A DNA stretch of 20,269 nucleotides from a virus: the IMG/VR virus record IMGVR_UViG_3300020472_000215, positions 1-20,269 of that record; one strand, 5' to 3'. A model generated the notes under the pieces. The model worked only from the letters and a program-made list of their open reading frames with translations. It was not told the origin of the DNA and searched no databases. This document shows positions 1-7,939 of this stretch, piece by piece. The translations under genes were made by a program, and so were the position numbers. The number at the start of each line of letters is the position of its first letter. Positions within the stretch are counted from its first letter, which is position 1.

Positions 1-167
1 GCATAATTATTCGACCCAAACAAAAGATAAACAGCAATCCAAGGTGTGTTGTTAGGTGGGGTGAAAGGTGCGTTTTGATAGCTAACAGGATAAGCAGGGC
101 TTAATGCCATCTCTGTAGCAATGCGGCCTTCTATGGCTGCTCTGACATCGTTGAAAGTGCTGCTCAT
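1..167 (-). CDS. Tail terminator-like protein (DUF4128-like), 3' part missing
   Basis: Only the first 55 codons lie in the window; the reading frame runs off the left edge. It begins MSSTFNDVRAAIEGRIATEM and continues with a proline-rich stretch and the segment WIAVYLLFG. Its start codon shares one base with the stop of the gp10-like gene (TAATG), so translation is probably coupled. In siphophages the gene after a gp10-like protein is usually a small tail terminator or tail completion protein that caps the tail tube at the neck. The helical N-terminus followed by a beta-strand resembles DUF4128 proteins. The assignment rests on position and general resemblance only. Confidence 0.45.
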   Translation of the reverse strand, partial: MSSTFNDVRAAIEGRIATEMALSPAYPVSYQNAPFTPPNNTPWIAVYLLFGSNNY

Positions 168-595
168 TATCCTTTGTATTTGATGGACTTAGCAAAATCA
201 GCAACTTCTTTTGCTACTTGTTGGAACCAACCTTTTGATACTTTATTTTCTCTACTTCTAAATTGGCCGCCCCATGACTTTGGAAGATTTGTTCCTAAAA
301 CATTCGGTTCAGCATAAGGAAGATTATTTAAAATAAAATAATTTTTACCTATTTTTTCTTTTGTGTAATTAACTTTTTTAATAGGCGGAGTGGAAGGGTA
401 TTTCCCAGGTAGCAAGGTAGATGTTCCAGATTCAGAAGTTTCTGCAACTTGCCAATTCGCTCTTAATCGACCTGTATCAAATGGTGTTCCTAATTTGATT
501 TTTTGATCAGCTAATAACACCACTTCTCTAAGCATTGCATCATAAGCTTCTTCTGCAAAGTCTCCTATCTGGTCAATGCGGATCTTTTTAGCCAT
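167..595 (-). CDS. HK97 gp10-like neck / tail completion protein
   Basis: This 142-residue protein has the signature of HK97 gp10-type proteins: a helical N-terminus followed by TPFDTGRLRANW (about residues 37-48), then the segment YAEPNVLG and a C-terminal helix. Family members sit at the head-tail interface of siphophages and help complete or connect the tail. Its start codon overlaps the stop of the head-closure gene by one base and its own stop overlaps the next start by one base. That is consistent with head closure, gp10 and tail terminator being made in order from one message. Virion location is inferred from family and context. Confidence 0.75.
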   Translation of the reverse strand: MAKKIRIDQIGDFAEEAYDAMLREVVLLADQKIKLGTPFDTGRLRANWQVAETSESGTSTLLPGKYPSTPPIKKVNYTKEKIGKNYFILNNLPYAEPNVLGTNLPKSWGGQFRSRENKVSKGWFQQVAKEVADFAKSIKYKG

Positions 596-954
596 TACGA
601 CCTCAGAATTAATTCATGACTAATAGCAGTATTACCTTGTTCTGTTGTTTCAATCCTAATAATTTGATGAACTGTAGAACTAATAACAACTCGATCTGAA
701 ACAGTCGGTGTGTAATTCAAATCAGATGCAGCAATTGTCAAACGCCTGTCAGTTGCTTTTATTAATTCGCCTACTTCTCTTTTAGAAACACCTTCAACAA
801 AACCTTTAACAGTTGTATCTGCGGTTGTCTCTCCCATAGCACCTGTAGTTGTATTATAAGCACTTCCTGTAACTTTACGAATCGTAACATTACCACCTAC
901 AGCCTTGAGAACTTTGCTTGCTGCTTTTCTAAAGCCTTTAGGTTTTACTGGCAT
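595..954 (-). CDS. Head closure / head-tail joining protein
   Basis: A 119-residue protein with a basic N-terminus (MPVKPKGFRKAASKVLKAVGG) followed by a predicted all-beta region (VTIRKVTG, VKGFVEGVS, RRLTIAASDL, DRVVISSTVHQIIRIE). This layout matches small beta-barrel head-closure (stopper) proteins of siphophages, which bind below the connector and keep packaged DNA inside. Position between the connector cassette and the gp10-like gene agrees. It shares one base with each neighbour. The fold is inferred from strand pattern and synteny; no catalytic motif is expected. Confidence 0.55.
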   Translation of the reverse strand: MPVKPKGFRKAASKVLKAVGGNVTIRKVTGSAYNTTTGAMGETTADTTVKGFVEGVSKREVGELIKATDRRLTIAASDLNYTPTVSDRVVISSTVHQIIRIETTEQGNTAISHELILRS

Positions 955-1187
955 CAGATTCTATAAGCGACAACAGTACCACTAGCTAACGTAATACTTG
1001 TAAAAATTCCTTCTACTTCACTTCCATGTTTGATAGGGATAGCTGAAACAGTAGAAGATCCATTCTCTGTGACATTAGGACTAACTAAAGTCATCACGGC
1101 ATCTTCTAATGCATGAATTTTGCCAAATCGACCTGTCTGAGCAGACGTGTTTGTGATGATGAGTGCAGCAGGATAAGAGGTTCCCAT
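954..1187 (-). CDS. Small beta-rich structural-cassette protein, function unknown
   Basis: A 77-residue protein, beginning MGTSYPAALIITNTSAQTGRF and ending in ITLASGTVVAYRI. It has no membrane segment and no cysteine. Alternating hydrophobic and small polar residues suggest a small beta-sandwich. The central pattern (GRFGKIHALEDAVMT...GIFTSITLASGTVVAY) resembles small proteins I recall beside capsid or neck genes in marine phages, possibly decoration or spike proteins, but I cannot name a family. One-base overlaps on both sides place it firmly in the head-neck operon. Confidence 0.6.
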   Translation of the reverse strand: MGTSYPAALIITNTSAQTGRFGKIHALEDAVMTLVSPNVTENGSSTVSAIPIKHGSEVEGIFTSITLASGTVVAYRI

Positions 1188-1753
1188 TAGCTTCGTTTTA
1201 CAGCGATGTTTCCAGGTCCACTAATTCTAATACCTGTGAAGTATCTTTCAAACATTGGTGGTACACGATCAGCACCAACAGCACCGTAAAAATTTGGAGT
1301 TGCATCCAAAGATCCAACTTTTATGTTCTGATAATCCTCTAATCCACTAAGCCCAAGACCGTCTTTATTGTTATTCAGGTAAGCAGCTAATACGGCCTGT
1401 GCTTTCTTCAATTGATCAGGTATTTCTGTGTCTGTAAAATAATCAGTTGTTATACGAAAAGGAAAACCAACAGAATAAGTATTGATATAAGTATCAGGCT
1501 TTCTTACTCCAGTACGAGGCCATTGCAACGCTTGAGTATCTGTTGCCCTTGCACCTAAAAATCTTTCACGATCAATTCTCTGTGCTGCTGTATATAAAGC
1601 ACGATTTCTGTAGTCGTCACTTGTTGATCCAGCTTCCCAAGCAATTACATCATCATCAGCAACTAAACCTTCGATCAGTTCATTTGCTTCTGCTAAAGAG
1701 ATGTAGCTGTTTGCGTTAGCTGCTCCCGCCGTGTGATGAATTGTTATTGCCAT
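1187..1753 (-). CDS. DnaT-like head-tail connector protein
   Basis: This 188-residue protein contains the pattern ANSYISLAEANELIE (about residues 14-28), a helical core with RNRALYTAAQRID, and a C-terminal half with LKKAQAVLAAYLNN. It matches the family often annotated as putative DnaT-like ssDNA-binding protein in phages. Its fixed position right after the capsid genes marks it as a head-tail connector (adaptor) rather than a replication protein. The start lies 38 bases inside the preceding lysine-rich ORF. The N-terminal arm is rich in small residues. The older DnaT name should not be taken as evidence of DNA replication function. Confidence 0.7.
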   Translation of the reverse strand: MAITIHHTAGAANANSYISLAEANELIEGLVADDDVIAWEAGSTSDDYRNRALYTAAQRIDRERFLGARATDTQALQWPRTGVRKPDTYINTYSVGFPFRITTDYFTDTEIPDQLKKAQAVLAAYLNNNKDGLGLSGLEDYQNIKVGSLDATPNFYGAVGADRVPPMFERYFTGIRISGPGNIAVKRS

Positions 1754-1865
1754 CAGTAGTTGCTTTAGGTTTACGCTTACGTTTTTGTTTTGGCTTGACA
1801 GGAGTAGAGGCCACCTGTGCGGCAGCCTCCCTTTCCTTTGCTCGCCTAAATGCGAACATTCCCAT
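1716..1865 (-). CDS. Lysine/arginine-rich microprotein between capsid and connector genes
   Basis: A 49-codon ORF: MGMFAFRRAKEREAAAQV, then the basic segment KPKQKRKRKPKATT, ending in NNNSSHGGSS. Its ATG shares one base with the stop of the decoration-like gene and its 3' end overlaps the connector gene by 38 bases in another frame. It fills what would otherwise be the only gap (about 110 bp) in a fully overlapping operon, which supports it being real. A second in-frame ATG lies two codons downstream. The charge suggests nucleic-acid or virion-interior binding, but that is inference; there is no domain I can name. Confidence 0.6.
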   Translation of the reverse strand: MGMFAFRRAKEREAAAQVASTPVKPKQKRKRKPKATTDGNNNSSHGGSS

Positions 1866-2230
1866 TAGCTAGATGCACCTTTTAGGAGCACAAAGTTAAG
1901 AACAATTGCTTGGCTTAAAGAACCGCCAGAAAGATTTCCAACAGTAACTTTAAAAGATCCAGCAGCAATAGCCGAAACGACTAACCAATAAGCACCAGCA
2001 GTTCCAGCAGAACCATGATTGACAACTACAACATCAGTTGCAGCTACACGATCATTGTTCACCTGGAATGTAACTTCTGCTGCATCAGCTAGAGCAGCAT
2101 TGTTCATGGTGATCTGTCCTGACTCTGTATTTAGAGTGACAGCCGTTGACTTGTTAGTTGCTTGAGTAACAGTTCCACCAGTTGTGGGGCCAGCAGCTTT
2201 ACCAGCAGTTACTTCGAATTGAGATGGCAT
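1865..2230 (-). CDS. Capsid-associated beta-sandwich protein (putative decoration protein)
   Basis: A 121-residue protein rich in A, V, T, S and G, with repeated beta-strand patterns (TAVTLNTESGQITMNN, AEVTFQVNND, DVVVVNHGS, GAYWLVVSAIAAGSFKVTVGN, QAIVLNFVLLK). It has no cysteine and few charged residues. It lies 9 bp downstream of the major capsid gene and has a Shine-Dalgarno AGAGGT about six bases before its ATG. The composition and position fit a head decoration or head-fibre protein translated at high level from the capsid message. Similar sequences are, to my recollection, common in marine phages but without experimental function. Confidence 0.6.
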   Translation of the reverse strand: MPSQFEVTAGKAAGPTTGGTVTQATNKSTAVTLNTESGQITMNNAALADAAEVTFQVNNDRVAATDVVVVNHGSAGTAGAYWLVVSAIAAGSFKVTVGNLSGGSLSQAIVLNFVLLKGASS

Positions 2231-2239
2231 AATTTACCT

Positions 2240-3265
2240 CTAATCCTGAGCAGAAACATTGGTCGCTCTCACGATTCCAATATTCTTTGTTTCGTATACC
2301 TTCGACCAGTTGGCTACGGTTTCAAGCTGTGCTCTTGTTGGGTTGACAGTTGTTACTGCCCACTTAGTTCCAACAGGGTGATAGCAGTAATGAGCATCTA
2401 ATGAAAGAGCATCACTCTTTGCAAGGATGTCTCTATCTGTCTCAGTAGTTAGACCCGCTTGCTCACCAGAAGCTACAGCTCCAGCAGTGAAGAAGTAAGT
2501 TGAATACTCAGTAGAAGCACCTGAACCTGTTGTTGCTACGTCATCAGAAACGATAACTCTTAAGCCGCAATAGGTAGGAACAGAACCATTACTACCGTAA
2601 GCAGCAACAATCGAACCACCAGAGGCAGTTGCACCAGCATTTGTGTCAGCAGCTACGACATAATCAACAAGCTTACGCTCAACTAAATCGTAGTAAACCT
2701 TTGAGTGCATACAAACAGCAGAAAGCTGATCACCTGCATCTCCAAGGATTGCCTTTGCCTTAGCAACGTGCTTTGGACTTAAACCTGTTGGAGTATCGCC
2801 ACTCTCTGAATCAATACAGTTAGCAAATAAAGCAGAGTTGCTGTCATTTGCATTGATCGAACCAAAAACTCCAGATAGAGCAGAAAGTAAATCTTTCTGT
2901 CTTTGGTTTGCTATGTAAGCAGCTAACTTTGCTCCTATAGCAGCCATTGGATCAGAACCAGCAGCTAAAGCCGCTAAGTCTCTTGATTCAAAAGCACGAC
3001 CTCTGTGAAGAATCACGCCGATTTGCTTATCAGCCTGAATCTTTCCAGGTGTCAATGAACTGCTATCTGTTAGTACCTCAAAATCTCCAGAAAGGTTCGC
3101 TTTCCAGAAGGGTACGTTGCAAAAATCACCCCCCTCGGTCGCATTAAGCTCGGCCATTGGTTGAACCACACCGCTAGCCAAAAAGGCATCACGCTGAGTT
3201 GTCTGCTCAATAACGTACGGCGTAAAGACCTCAGGAATGATCACGTCCGACCTTACGGTGGCCAT
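2240..3265 (-). CDS. Major capsid protein (Gp13-like / HK97-fold)
   Basis: This 341-residue protein begins with a short arm (MATVRSDVIIPEVFTPYVIEQ). It follows the scaffold gene and has hallmarks of coat proteins of the Gp13-like family: TPYVIEQTTQRDAFLASGVV near the N-terminus, PFWKANL, then the central helix ESRDLAALAAGSDPMAAIGAKLAAYIANQRQ (in part), and a late beta segment with HYCYHPVGTKWAV (about residues 292-304). There is no separate protease gene beside it. The gene is preceded by a strong promoter and a 15-codon leader ORF, as expected for the most abundant virion protein. Its start codon follows TTTTTTAGGTAATTTTT, where AGGT is the likely ribosome site. Confidence 0.85.
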   Translation of the reverse strand: MATVRSDVIIPEVFTPYVIEQTTQRDAFLASGVVQPMAELNATEGGDFCNVPFWKANLSGDFEVLTDSSSLTPGKIQADKQIGVILHRGRAFESRDLAALAAGSDPMAAIGAKLAAYIANQRQKDLLSALSGVFGSINANDSNSALFANCIDSESGDTPTGLSPKHVAKAKAILGDAGDQLSAVCMHSKVYYDLVERKLVDYVVAADTNAGATASGGSIVAAYGSNGSVPTYCGLRVIVSDDVATTGSGASTEYSTYFFTAGAVASGEQAGLTTETDRDILAKSDALSLDAHYCYHPVGTKWAVTTVNPTRAQLETVANWSKVYETKNIGIVRATNVSAQD

Positions 3266-3274
3266 AAAAATTAC

Positions 3275-3322
3275 CTAAAAAATTGGTTTTACGATGTGGG
3301 CATAACCCATTCGGCTCGGCAT
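3275..3322 (-). CDS. 15-residue leader ORF upstream of the capsid gene
   Basis: A tiny ORF (MPSRMGYAHIVKPIF) between the capsid promoter and the capsid start. It has a better ribosome site (AAGGCGGAG, two bases before its ATG) than the capsid gene itself. Its stop codon TAG overlaps the capsid Shine-Dalgarno (TTTTTTAGGT) and lies 9 bases before the capsid ATG. This arrangement would deliver terminating ribosomes to the capsid start. It may act as a translational-coupling leader; expression has not been shown and the ORF could be fortuitous. Confidence 0.35.
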   Translation of the reverse strand: MPSRMGYAHIVKPIF

Positions 3323-3338
3323 AACTCCGCCTTATCTA

Positions 3339-3368
3339 ATTATATTAGCGTTTAACTTGATTTTTCAA
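3339..3368 (-). promoter_or_regulatory. Sigma70-type promoter of the capsid gene
   Basis: On the minus strand TTGAAA (3368-3363) and a perfect TATAAT (3344-3339) are separated by 18 bases. It overlaps the last codons of the scaffold gene and would start transcription near 3332, just before the leader ORF and the capsid gene. It would boost capsid expression over the rest of the late operon. Confidence 0.6.
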
Positions 3369-4025
3369 ACGATCATATAAATCTCGGTCTGTTCTATAAA
3401 TCCTCATCTGCTCAGTAATGTTATAAGTATCTGCTGCAAATGGATTCTTAGTGCCAGCAGGAACTTCACTTCCGCTAGATCTTCCAGCAGGAGCACCGCC
3501 ACCTTGAGGCTTTGGTTGCTTCAATATGTAATCAGGCAACTTCCCTTTTGCCCACTCACTGACAGGCGTTCTTTCATACCCATCTACAACAACAGGTGTT
3601 CCATTATCAACTTCAATTTTGTCCTTTGGTAAGAAGTTGTTTAAGACCAAACTAGGATCATGGACTACTTCCGCCAAGGCTTGTACGGCGGGGGAAACAA
3701 GTTCCAGCTCTCGCAGTTTTGTTTCAAGTTCTGTAATTTTTTTATCTTTTTCGGCTGATCGTTCTCTGAATTGATCCTCAAGCTTTGTTCTTGCTTCGGT
3801 GTACTTTCCTTGTTTCTCAAGTTCAGCTTGTTCAGCATTACGTTTAAATTCAACAAGTTCTTTGTAATCATCAGGAACTTCCATTAGTTCCTTCTTTTGC
3901 ATCTTTCCAATTAGCTCATAATTTTTCTTCTTTAAGTTCTCAATCTCTTGTTGTAACTGTTGGTTCGCTTGATTCTCCATAGGAGCGTCAGTAGCCATAG
4001 GCTCCTGATTCTTTTCTTCAGACAT
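3345..4025 (-). CDS. Capsid scaffolding protein
   Basis: A 226-residue, highly charged protein directly upstream of the capsid gene. Residues about 20-110 form a heptad-rich coiled coil (LQQEIENLKKKNYELIGKM, FRERSAEKDKKITELETKL). A glycine- and proline-rich linker (GGGAPAGRSSGSEVPAG) follows. The C-terminal segment, NPFAADTYNITEQMRIYRTD to the basic end NQVKR, is typical of scaffold proteins whose C-terminus contacts the coat protein. The role, chaperoning procapsid assembly and then leaving, follows from family and position. There is no clear Shine-Dalgarno before the ATG. The next gene upstream ends 77 bp away. Confidence 0.8.
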   Translation of the reverse strand: MSEEKNQEPMATDAPMENQANQQLQQEIENLKKKNYELIGKMQKKELMEVPDDYKELVEFKRNAEQAELEKQGKYTEARTKLEDQFRERSAEKDKKITELETKLRELELVSPAVQALAEVVHDPSLVLNNFLPKDKIEVDNGTPVVVDGYERTPVSEWAKGKLPDYILKQPKPQGGGAPAGRSSGSEVPAGTKNPFAADTYNITEQMRIYRTDRDLYDRLKNQVKR

Positions 4026-4102
4026 AAAAACCCATAAGGCTGTTAAGGCAGTCTAACAATAACCCTTCTTCTTGCCTTTGCCCTTCTTTTTCTTTTTTGC
4101 CC

Positions 4103-4300
4103 TTAATACGAATCCCAAGCTTTTTCTATTAACTCAAAGTCTTTTTCACTTTCTGCTCCAACATATAAAGCTTCTGTTGCTCTTCCTATATCAATTTTCT
4201 CCTTAGAACTTGACTTGTCATAAAGATCTCTCATTAGCCGAGGAACTTCTTTGTCCTTCGGCCAATTAGAAATCAATTCCATTGCTTTTTTAAAGCTCAT
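4103..4300 (-). CDS. Small helical protein between MuF and scaffold genes, unknown
   Basis: A 65-residue, mainly helical protein: MSFKKAMELISNWPKDKEVP at the N-terminus and EKDFELIEKAWDSY at the end. No domain is recognised. It overlaps the stop of the MuF gene by four bases (ATGA), so it is translationally coupled to it. It could be an accessory or immunity-like partner of the C-terminal effector domain of that protein, because small proteins directly downstream of toxin-like fusions often have that role. That is speculation from position alone. Its last codons run into a purine-rich tract that reads as lysine-rich in another frame. Confidence 0.55.
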   Translation of the reverse strand: MSFKKAMELISNWPKDKEVPRLMRDLYDKSSSKEKIDIGRATEALYVGAESEKDFELIEKAWDSY

Positions 4301-6477
4301 TCTGCTTTCAAAGCTTTTGCTAAAGCATCATCAACCCAAGCATAAGCTTCTGGAGATACTTTCTTCAAGCCTACAGGATCGAAAATATATTGCACAAAAG
4401 TCTCTGCAAACTGTTCCATATTATTACTTCCTCCATAACCAGATGGTATATATGTACCTTGAACAACAGGAGCAGTATAGGGGCCTCCTCCTCCTAGCAT
4501 TGGTTTTCTTGCAGCGTAATGAACTTGATGCCCCATTTCGTGAACATAAGTTGTCAGCCAACTTTGAGGACTTTGGGAAATTCCAAAAGGTGAATCAGCA
4601 AACCTTTCAGAAGCCAATTGAGACAGATCAAGTTGTTTAGAACCTGCTTTCTTTACTCCTTCTTTTATTGATCTCACAATATCTTTTAAACTGGTAATCC
4701 TCTTAAATTTAGAACTGTTTCTCATAACAATATGATTAGCACCCATAAAGGTATAACCTGTGGCTCCTGTCTCTCTCCACATAGTTAAGCTTCTCCAAGG
4801 TGTTAACTGAGCTAGATATTCATTTTTTCGTCCTTCAATAAGATCAATTACTCCACGCATTGCTCTATGGCCTCTATCTATAAGCATCTTGTTTACATTG
4901 TCCGTGAAACCCATATCTTTTCTTGCTAATCCTCTTTCTAAACTTTTTTTAAACTGAGGATTTTCCATTAAATAACCGTATCCTTTACCCTTTCCATATC
5001 TTGTTAATTCACGCCCTGTTGACCAAGTAGAGAAGACTTCTCTTTCTTTTGAAAATTTAACTAACTTCTTAGCATTTATTCCCGCTTGCCCTTCCATCTC
5101 TGTCATTAATTTAAAAGCATCATCAATATCAATTTGTTTTATTTTTGATGAACGATTTAAACCTTGAAGCTCTCCCATTGAAGGCAATACTTTCTCTTTA
5201 ATAACGATTTTTTTCTTTGGAGCTGTTTTCTTCTTGACCGTTATGCTCTCTGGCTTGCCATATCTTTTCTTTAACTGAAACAAACTAACTTCTGAACCAT
5301 CTTCTCTTACAAATTTCTTAATCGCATCATCAGCACCGTACTTATTAGCTAATCGGTTGAAATATTTAGCCTTTTCTTTTCCCAATGCTTCAATCTGTCT
5401 TACTCCTGGGGTGAACTTAGTACCCGCTTTTCTTTGTCCATACAACCATTTGCCATAAGTTTCGTTTGCTGGAACCATTCCTCCTGCAGCAGCTCTTCTT
5501 CCCTCTTTCGGAACATCAAAATCAAATCCCCTTTTCTTTAATGCGTCATAATCAACCACAGCAACAGTGGTTGATCTGCAATTAAAATGCTGTGGTGGTT
5601 CTGGCCCTTTCCCATATTCAAACTCTTTTCCATCTAATGAAGCACAAAGAGCTGTAGTTCTACTGTCTAAAGACGCAACGTATTTATATTTTTGTGTTAT
5701 ATCTTCATTTGCCTTATAGACCTGTTGACTTGCTGCATTTGATACCTGATTAACGCTTGTTCTTACGACTGTTCTAATTTGATGAGAAGCCATATTTAAA
5801 ACTTCTTTCCCTGCTAATAAATATTGTTGATTTGTTTTTGCTCCTTGCCCAAATTGCAAATTTCCTATTAATTGACTAACGATTGATTCTGTTGTTTCTC
5901 CAGATAAAAGACCTGTTCTAACAACTTGATTAAACTGTGTTGCTTGACGGCTTGCTAATCCTCTAAAAGCTTTTTGAACAGTTTCACCATTAGGCAATAA
6001 AACTTCTGCTCCCTGTGCTGCTGTTAAATCAAATGTTCCTGTTGATTTAAGGCTTAAAACACTTGGATCTTTTGTTACAACGGCTTTTGCAAAACTAGGA
6101 CTAACTGCAACAGTCTGAACGCTATACCCTAATGGGTTTAAATCAGTTTTTAATACTCCATTAGGTAATGCTTGTGCTATTTGGTCTTCTACGAAACCAG
6201 CTTGTACTCCTGCCAAACCTTCTAACTCTCGAATCATTACATCAACACTTTCCTTTTCCCACGTTGATAAGGATTCTTTCGTTTGCTTAATTAATGATCT
6301 TAATCTTGCAGTTTTATAAGAAGGCGGCCTAGAAGGATCAATTTTAGAAAGTTGTTTTGCTGCCCGAATAATGACATCAATATTTGATTGAACAATCTTC
6401 CTAGAGACACCATTACTAAAACGGTTTAAATCAATTGAGTTCCTGAATAGGACAGCAGGAGTACCTTCTTTCGTCAT
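4297..6477 (-). CDS. MuF-type head morphogenesis protein fused to a C-terminal HExxH metallopeptidase-like domain
   Basis: A 726-residue protein after the portal. Residues about 195-315 carry the MuF (SPP1 gp7-like) domain, with SVNQVSNAASQQVY, then YVASLDSRTTALCASLDG and QHFNCRSTTV. MuF proteins are minor head proteins packed with the portal. A basic linker (KKKTAPKKKIVIKEK, about 415-429) leads to a long C-terminal region not needed for MuF function. This region holds HEMGH at residues 646-650, an YHA segment just after it, and NNMEQFAETF (about 685-694), giving a downstream glutamate as expected for a zinc ligand. The layout matches the known class of MuF fusions to toxin or effector domains carried in virions. 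The catalytic role is inferred from motif spacing. It overlaps both neighbours (1 and 4 nt). Confidence 0.8.
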   Translation of the reverse strand: MTKEGTPAVLFRNSIDLNRFSNGVSRKIVQSNIDVIIRAAKQLSKIDPSRPPSYKTARLRSLIKQTKESLSTWEKESVDVMIRELEGLAGVQAGFVEDQIAQALPNGVLKTDLNPLGYSVQTVAVSPSFAKAVVTKDPSVLSLKSTGTFDLTAAQGAEVLLPNGETVQKAFRGLASRQATQFNQVVRTGLLSGETTESIVSQLIGNLQFGQGAKTNQQYLLAGKEVLNMASHQIRTVVRTSVNQVSNAASQQVYKANEDITQKYKYVASLDSRTTALCASLDGKEFEYGKGPEPPQHFNCRSTTVAVVDYDALKKRGFDFDVPKEGRRAAAGGMVPANETYGKWLYGQRKAGTKFTPGVRQIEALGKEKAKYFNRLANKYGADDAIKKFVREDGSEVSLFQLKKRYGKPESITVKKKTAPKKKIVIKEKVLPSMGELQGLNRSSKIKQIDIDDAFKLMTEMEGQAGINAKKLVKFSKEREVFSTWSTGRELTRYGKGKGYGYLMENPQFKKSLERGLARKDMGFTDNVNKMLIDRGHRAMRGVIDLIEGRKNEYLAQLTPWRSLTMWRETGATGYTFMGANHIVMRNSSKFKRITSLKDIVRSIKEGVKKAGSKQLDLSQLASERFADSPFGISQSPQSWLTTYVHEMGHQVHYAARKPMLGGGGPYTAPVVQGTYIPSGYGGSNNMEQFAETFVQYIFDPVGLKKVSPEAYAWVDDALAKALKAE

Positions 6478-7898
6478 TATTCATCTTCTTCTATTACTTC
6501 TTCTTCTGTCACTTCTTCTTGCGGTTGTTCCATATCAATTAAACCGCCCATCTGAGTAGATTCCAACTCTTGCTCTATATCAAATTCATCTCCTAACACC
6601 TCCCCTTCTTCTAACTGCTTCAATAAGGTTTCTTGCGTGATCGTTCCAGCAGTATATAACTGAAGCAAACTTCCTATCTCTTGCGGATCAAGACGAGCTG
6701 CTAAGAAGTCTCTATTTACAAAACTACTTCCAGACTCGTTGCTTCCTAAATAATTCGCATGAAACAGAAGACAGTTATCAATCATATCCTGAATCTGCTG
6801 TGCCAAGACCATTAGCGTACTATTTCCTTGAGAGTGGTCTATTTCTTTTGATTTTGCTGTCTCTGCGGATAGCTTGGATCCTTGCACAGCCGCTAAACTT
6901 AGATTGTTTATTTGCTTTTCGATCTGTTCAAGTTGCTTAAATTGAGCTTCAAAACCTTTACCATCAGGCTCAATATATTCTGCCCGACCTTCAGCAGGGA
7001 AAGCAATAGCTTCTCCTGGACCAGCAGAAAGTTCTTCTGACGATTGAGGGAAACCAAAAAAAGCTAAAAATGGGACACTGCTTACATGTAATTGATTAGC
7101 AAGATCTGAACCGCATTGATACGAGCGAAGATTGAGTTCAGCAATGTCCTCTAGTGGAGGACGTGACTCCATAAAATTCACCCTGTTGGAATAAGCAACA
7201 GCAAAAGGAATTTCTGTTAATGATGTTGTTCCTTCTTCATGCAATGTATATTCACCACTTTTTTTGTTCTTGCGGTGTATCTCAAAAGTTCCAGGCGTTA
7301 ATACTCTTACCTGCTCAACTTCTTTTTCCCCATAAGCTCCATCTTGTTCTATTACTTTTTCCAAAAGCCTTAGCTGTGTAAATTTCTGCATACCATCAAT
7401 AATTTCTGTTCTCCATCCCAGTATTTCCCTCGGCGTATAAGTACACCAATAAGGACGGCCCTTTGATCCAGCAGCAGGCGCATCAACCAAAACGCCACAG
7501 TGTCCATATCTTATAGCCAATTTTGCTAACTCAAAAGTCCATACATTTAAATCATTTCCTTGAAGGTCTACATCAAACAATTGCTCTCTAATTACATCAC
7601 CAACATCATTCAAACGAACAGGTTTTCTAACTAACATTCCTGCCAACATTCTCTCAATGCGTTGCAGATATGGAGGGACAACAGAACGTGAAAGTCTTGC
7701 ATCATAAGAGACATCTTGTTCAGAAGGTTCTTGTGGAAGATACCTTCTGTGTTTTTTACGAATACTAAACGAACCTCCTTGGAGGTCTTCTATAAGAATC
7801 CAATGCGGTTCCATATTCTGCCAAGCAAAACATGGGTCTTCTACCGTCACACCTGCGGCGGCTTTTTCTCGGTTGTAATGCTGATAGCCGCTATACAC
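6477..7898 (-). CDS. Portal protein (DUF4055-like)
   Basis: A 473-residue portal, the dodecameric ring through which DNA enters and leaves the head. N-terminal features include SRSVVPPYLQRIERMLAGMLVRKP (in part, about residues 80-102), a segment with YGHCGVLVDAPA, and a later stretch SLAAVQGSKLSAETAKSKE, typical of portal stem/crown regions. The order terminase, portal, MuF is conserved in many phages. The start is GTG at 7898, preceded by GAGG at a good distance. The C-terminus is strongly acidic (EEVTEEEVIEEDE) and overlaps the MuF start by one base. The DUF4055 assignment is from remembered family pattern. Confidence 0.85.
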   Translation of the reverse strand: MYSGYQHYNREKAAAGVTVEDPCFAWQNMEPHWILIEDLQGGSFSIRKKHRRYLPQEPSEQDVSYDARLSRSVVPPYLQRIERMLAGMLVRKPVRLNDVGDVIREQLFDVDLQGNDLNVWTFELAKLAIRYGHCGVLVDAPAAGSKGRPYWCTYTPREILGWRTEIIDGMQKFTQLRLLEKVIEQDGAYGEKEVEQVRVLTPGTFEIHRKNKKSGEYTLHEEGTTSLTEIPFAVAYSNRVNFMESRPPLEDIAELNLRSYQCGSDLANQLHVSSVPFLAFFGFPQSSEELSAGPGEAIAFPAEGRAEYIEPDGKGFEAQFKQLEQIEKQINNLSLAAVQGSKLSAETAKSKEIDHSQGNSTLMVLAQQIQDMIDNCLLFHANYLGSNESGSSFVNRDFLAARLDPQEIGSLLQLYTAGTITQETLLKQLEEGEVLGDEFDIEQELESTQMGGLIDMEQPQEEVTEEEVIEEDE

Positions 7899-7939
7899 GA
7901 TTAAACCTCGACACTATGTAAACAGTTTATAGATAAAAG

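Noticed and set aside
1187-1753. Reading the DnaT-like protein as a replication primosome component.
   Set aside because: Its place between capsid and head closure genes fits the connector role of phage proteins with this label.
3665-3871. Second frame (68 codons) inside the scaffold gene.
   Set aside because: Lysine/asparagine-rich shadow of the coiled-coil coding sequence; no ribosome site, and the scaffold frame is well supported.
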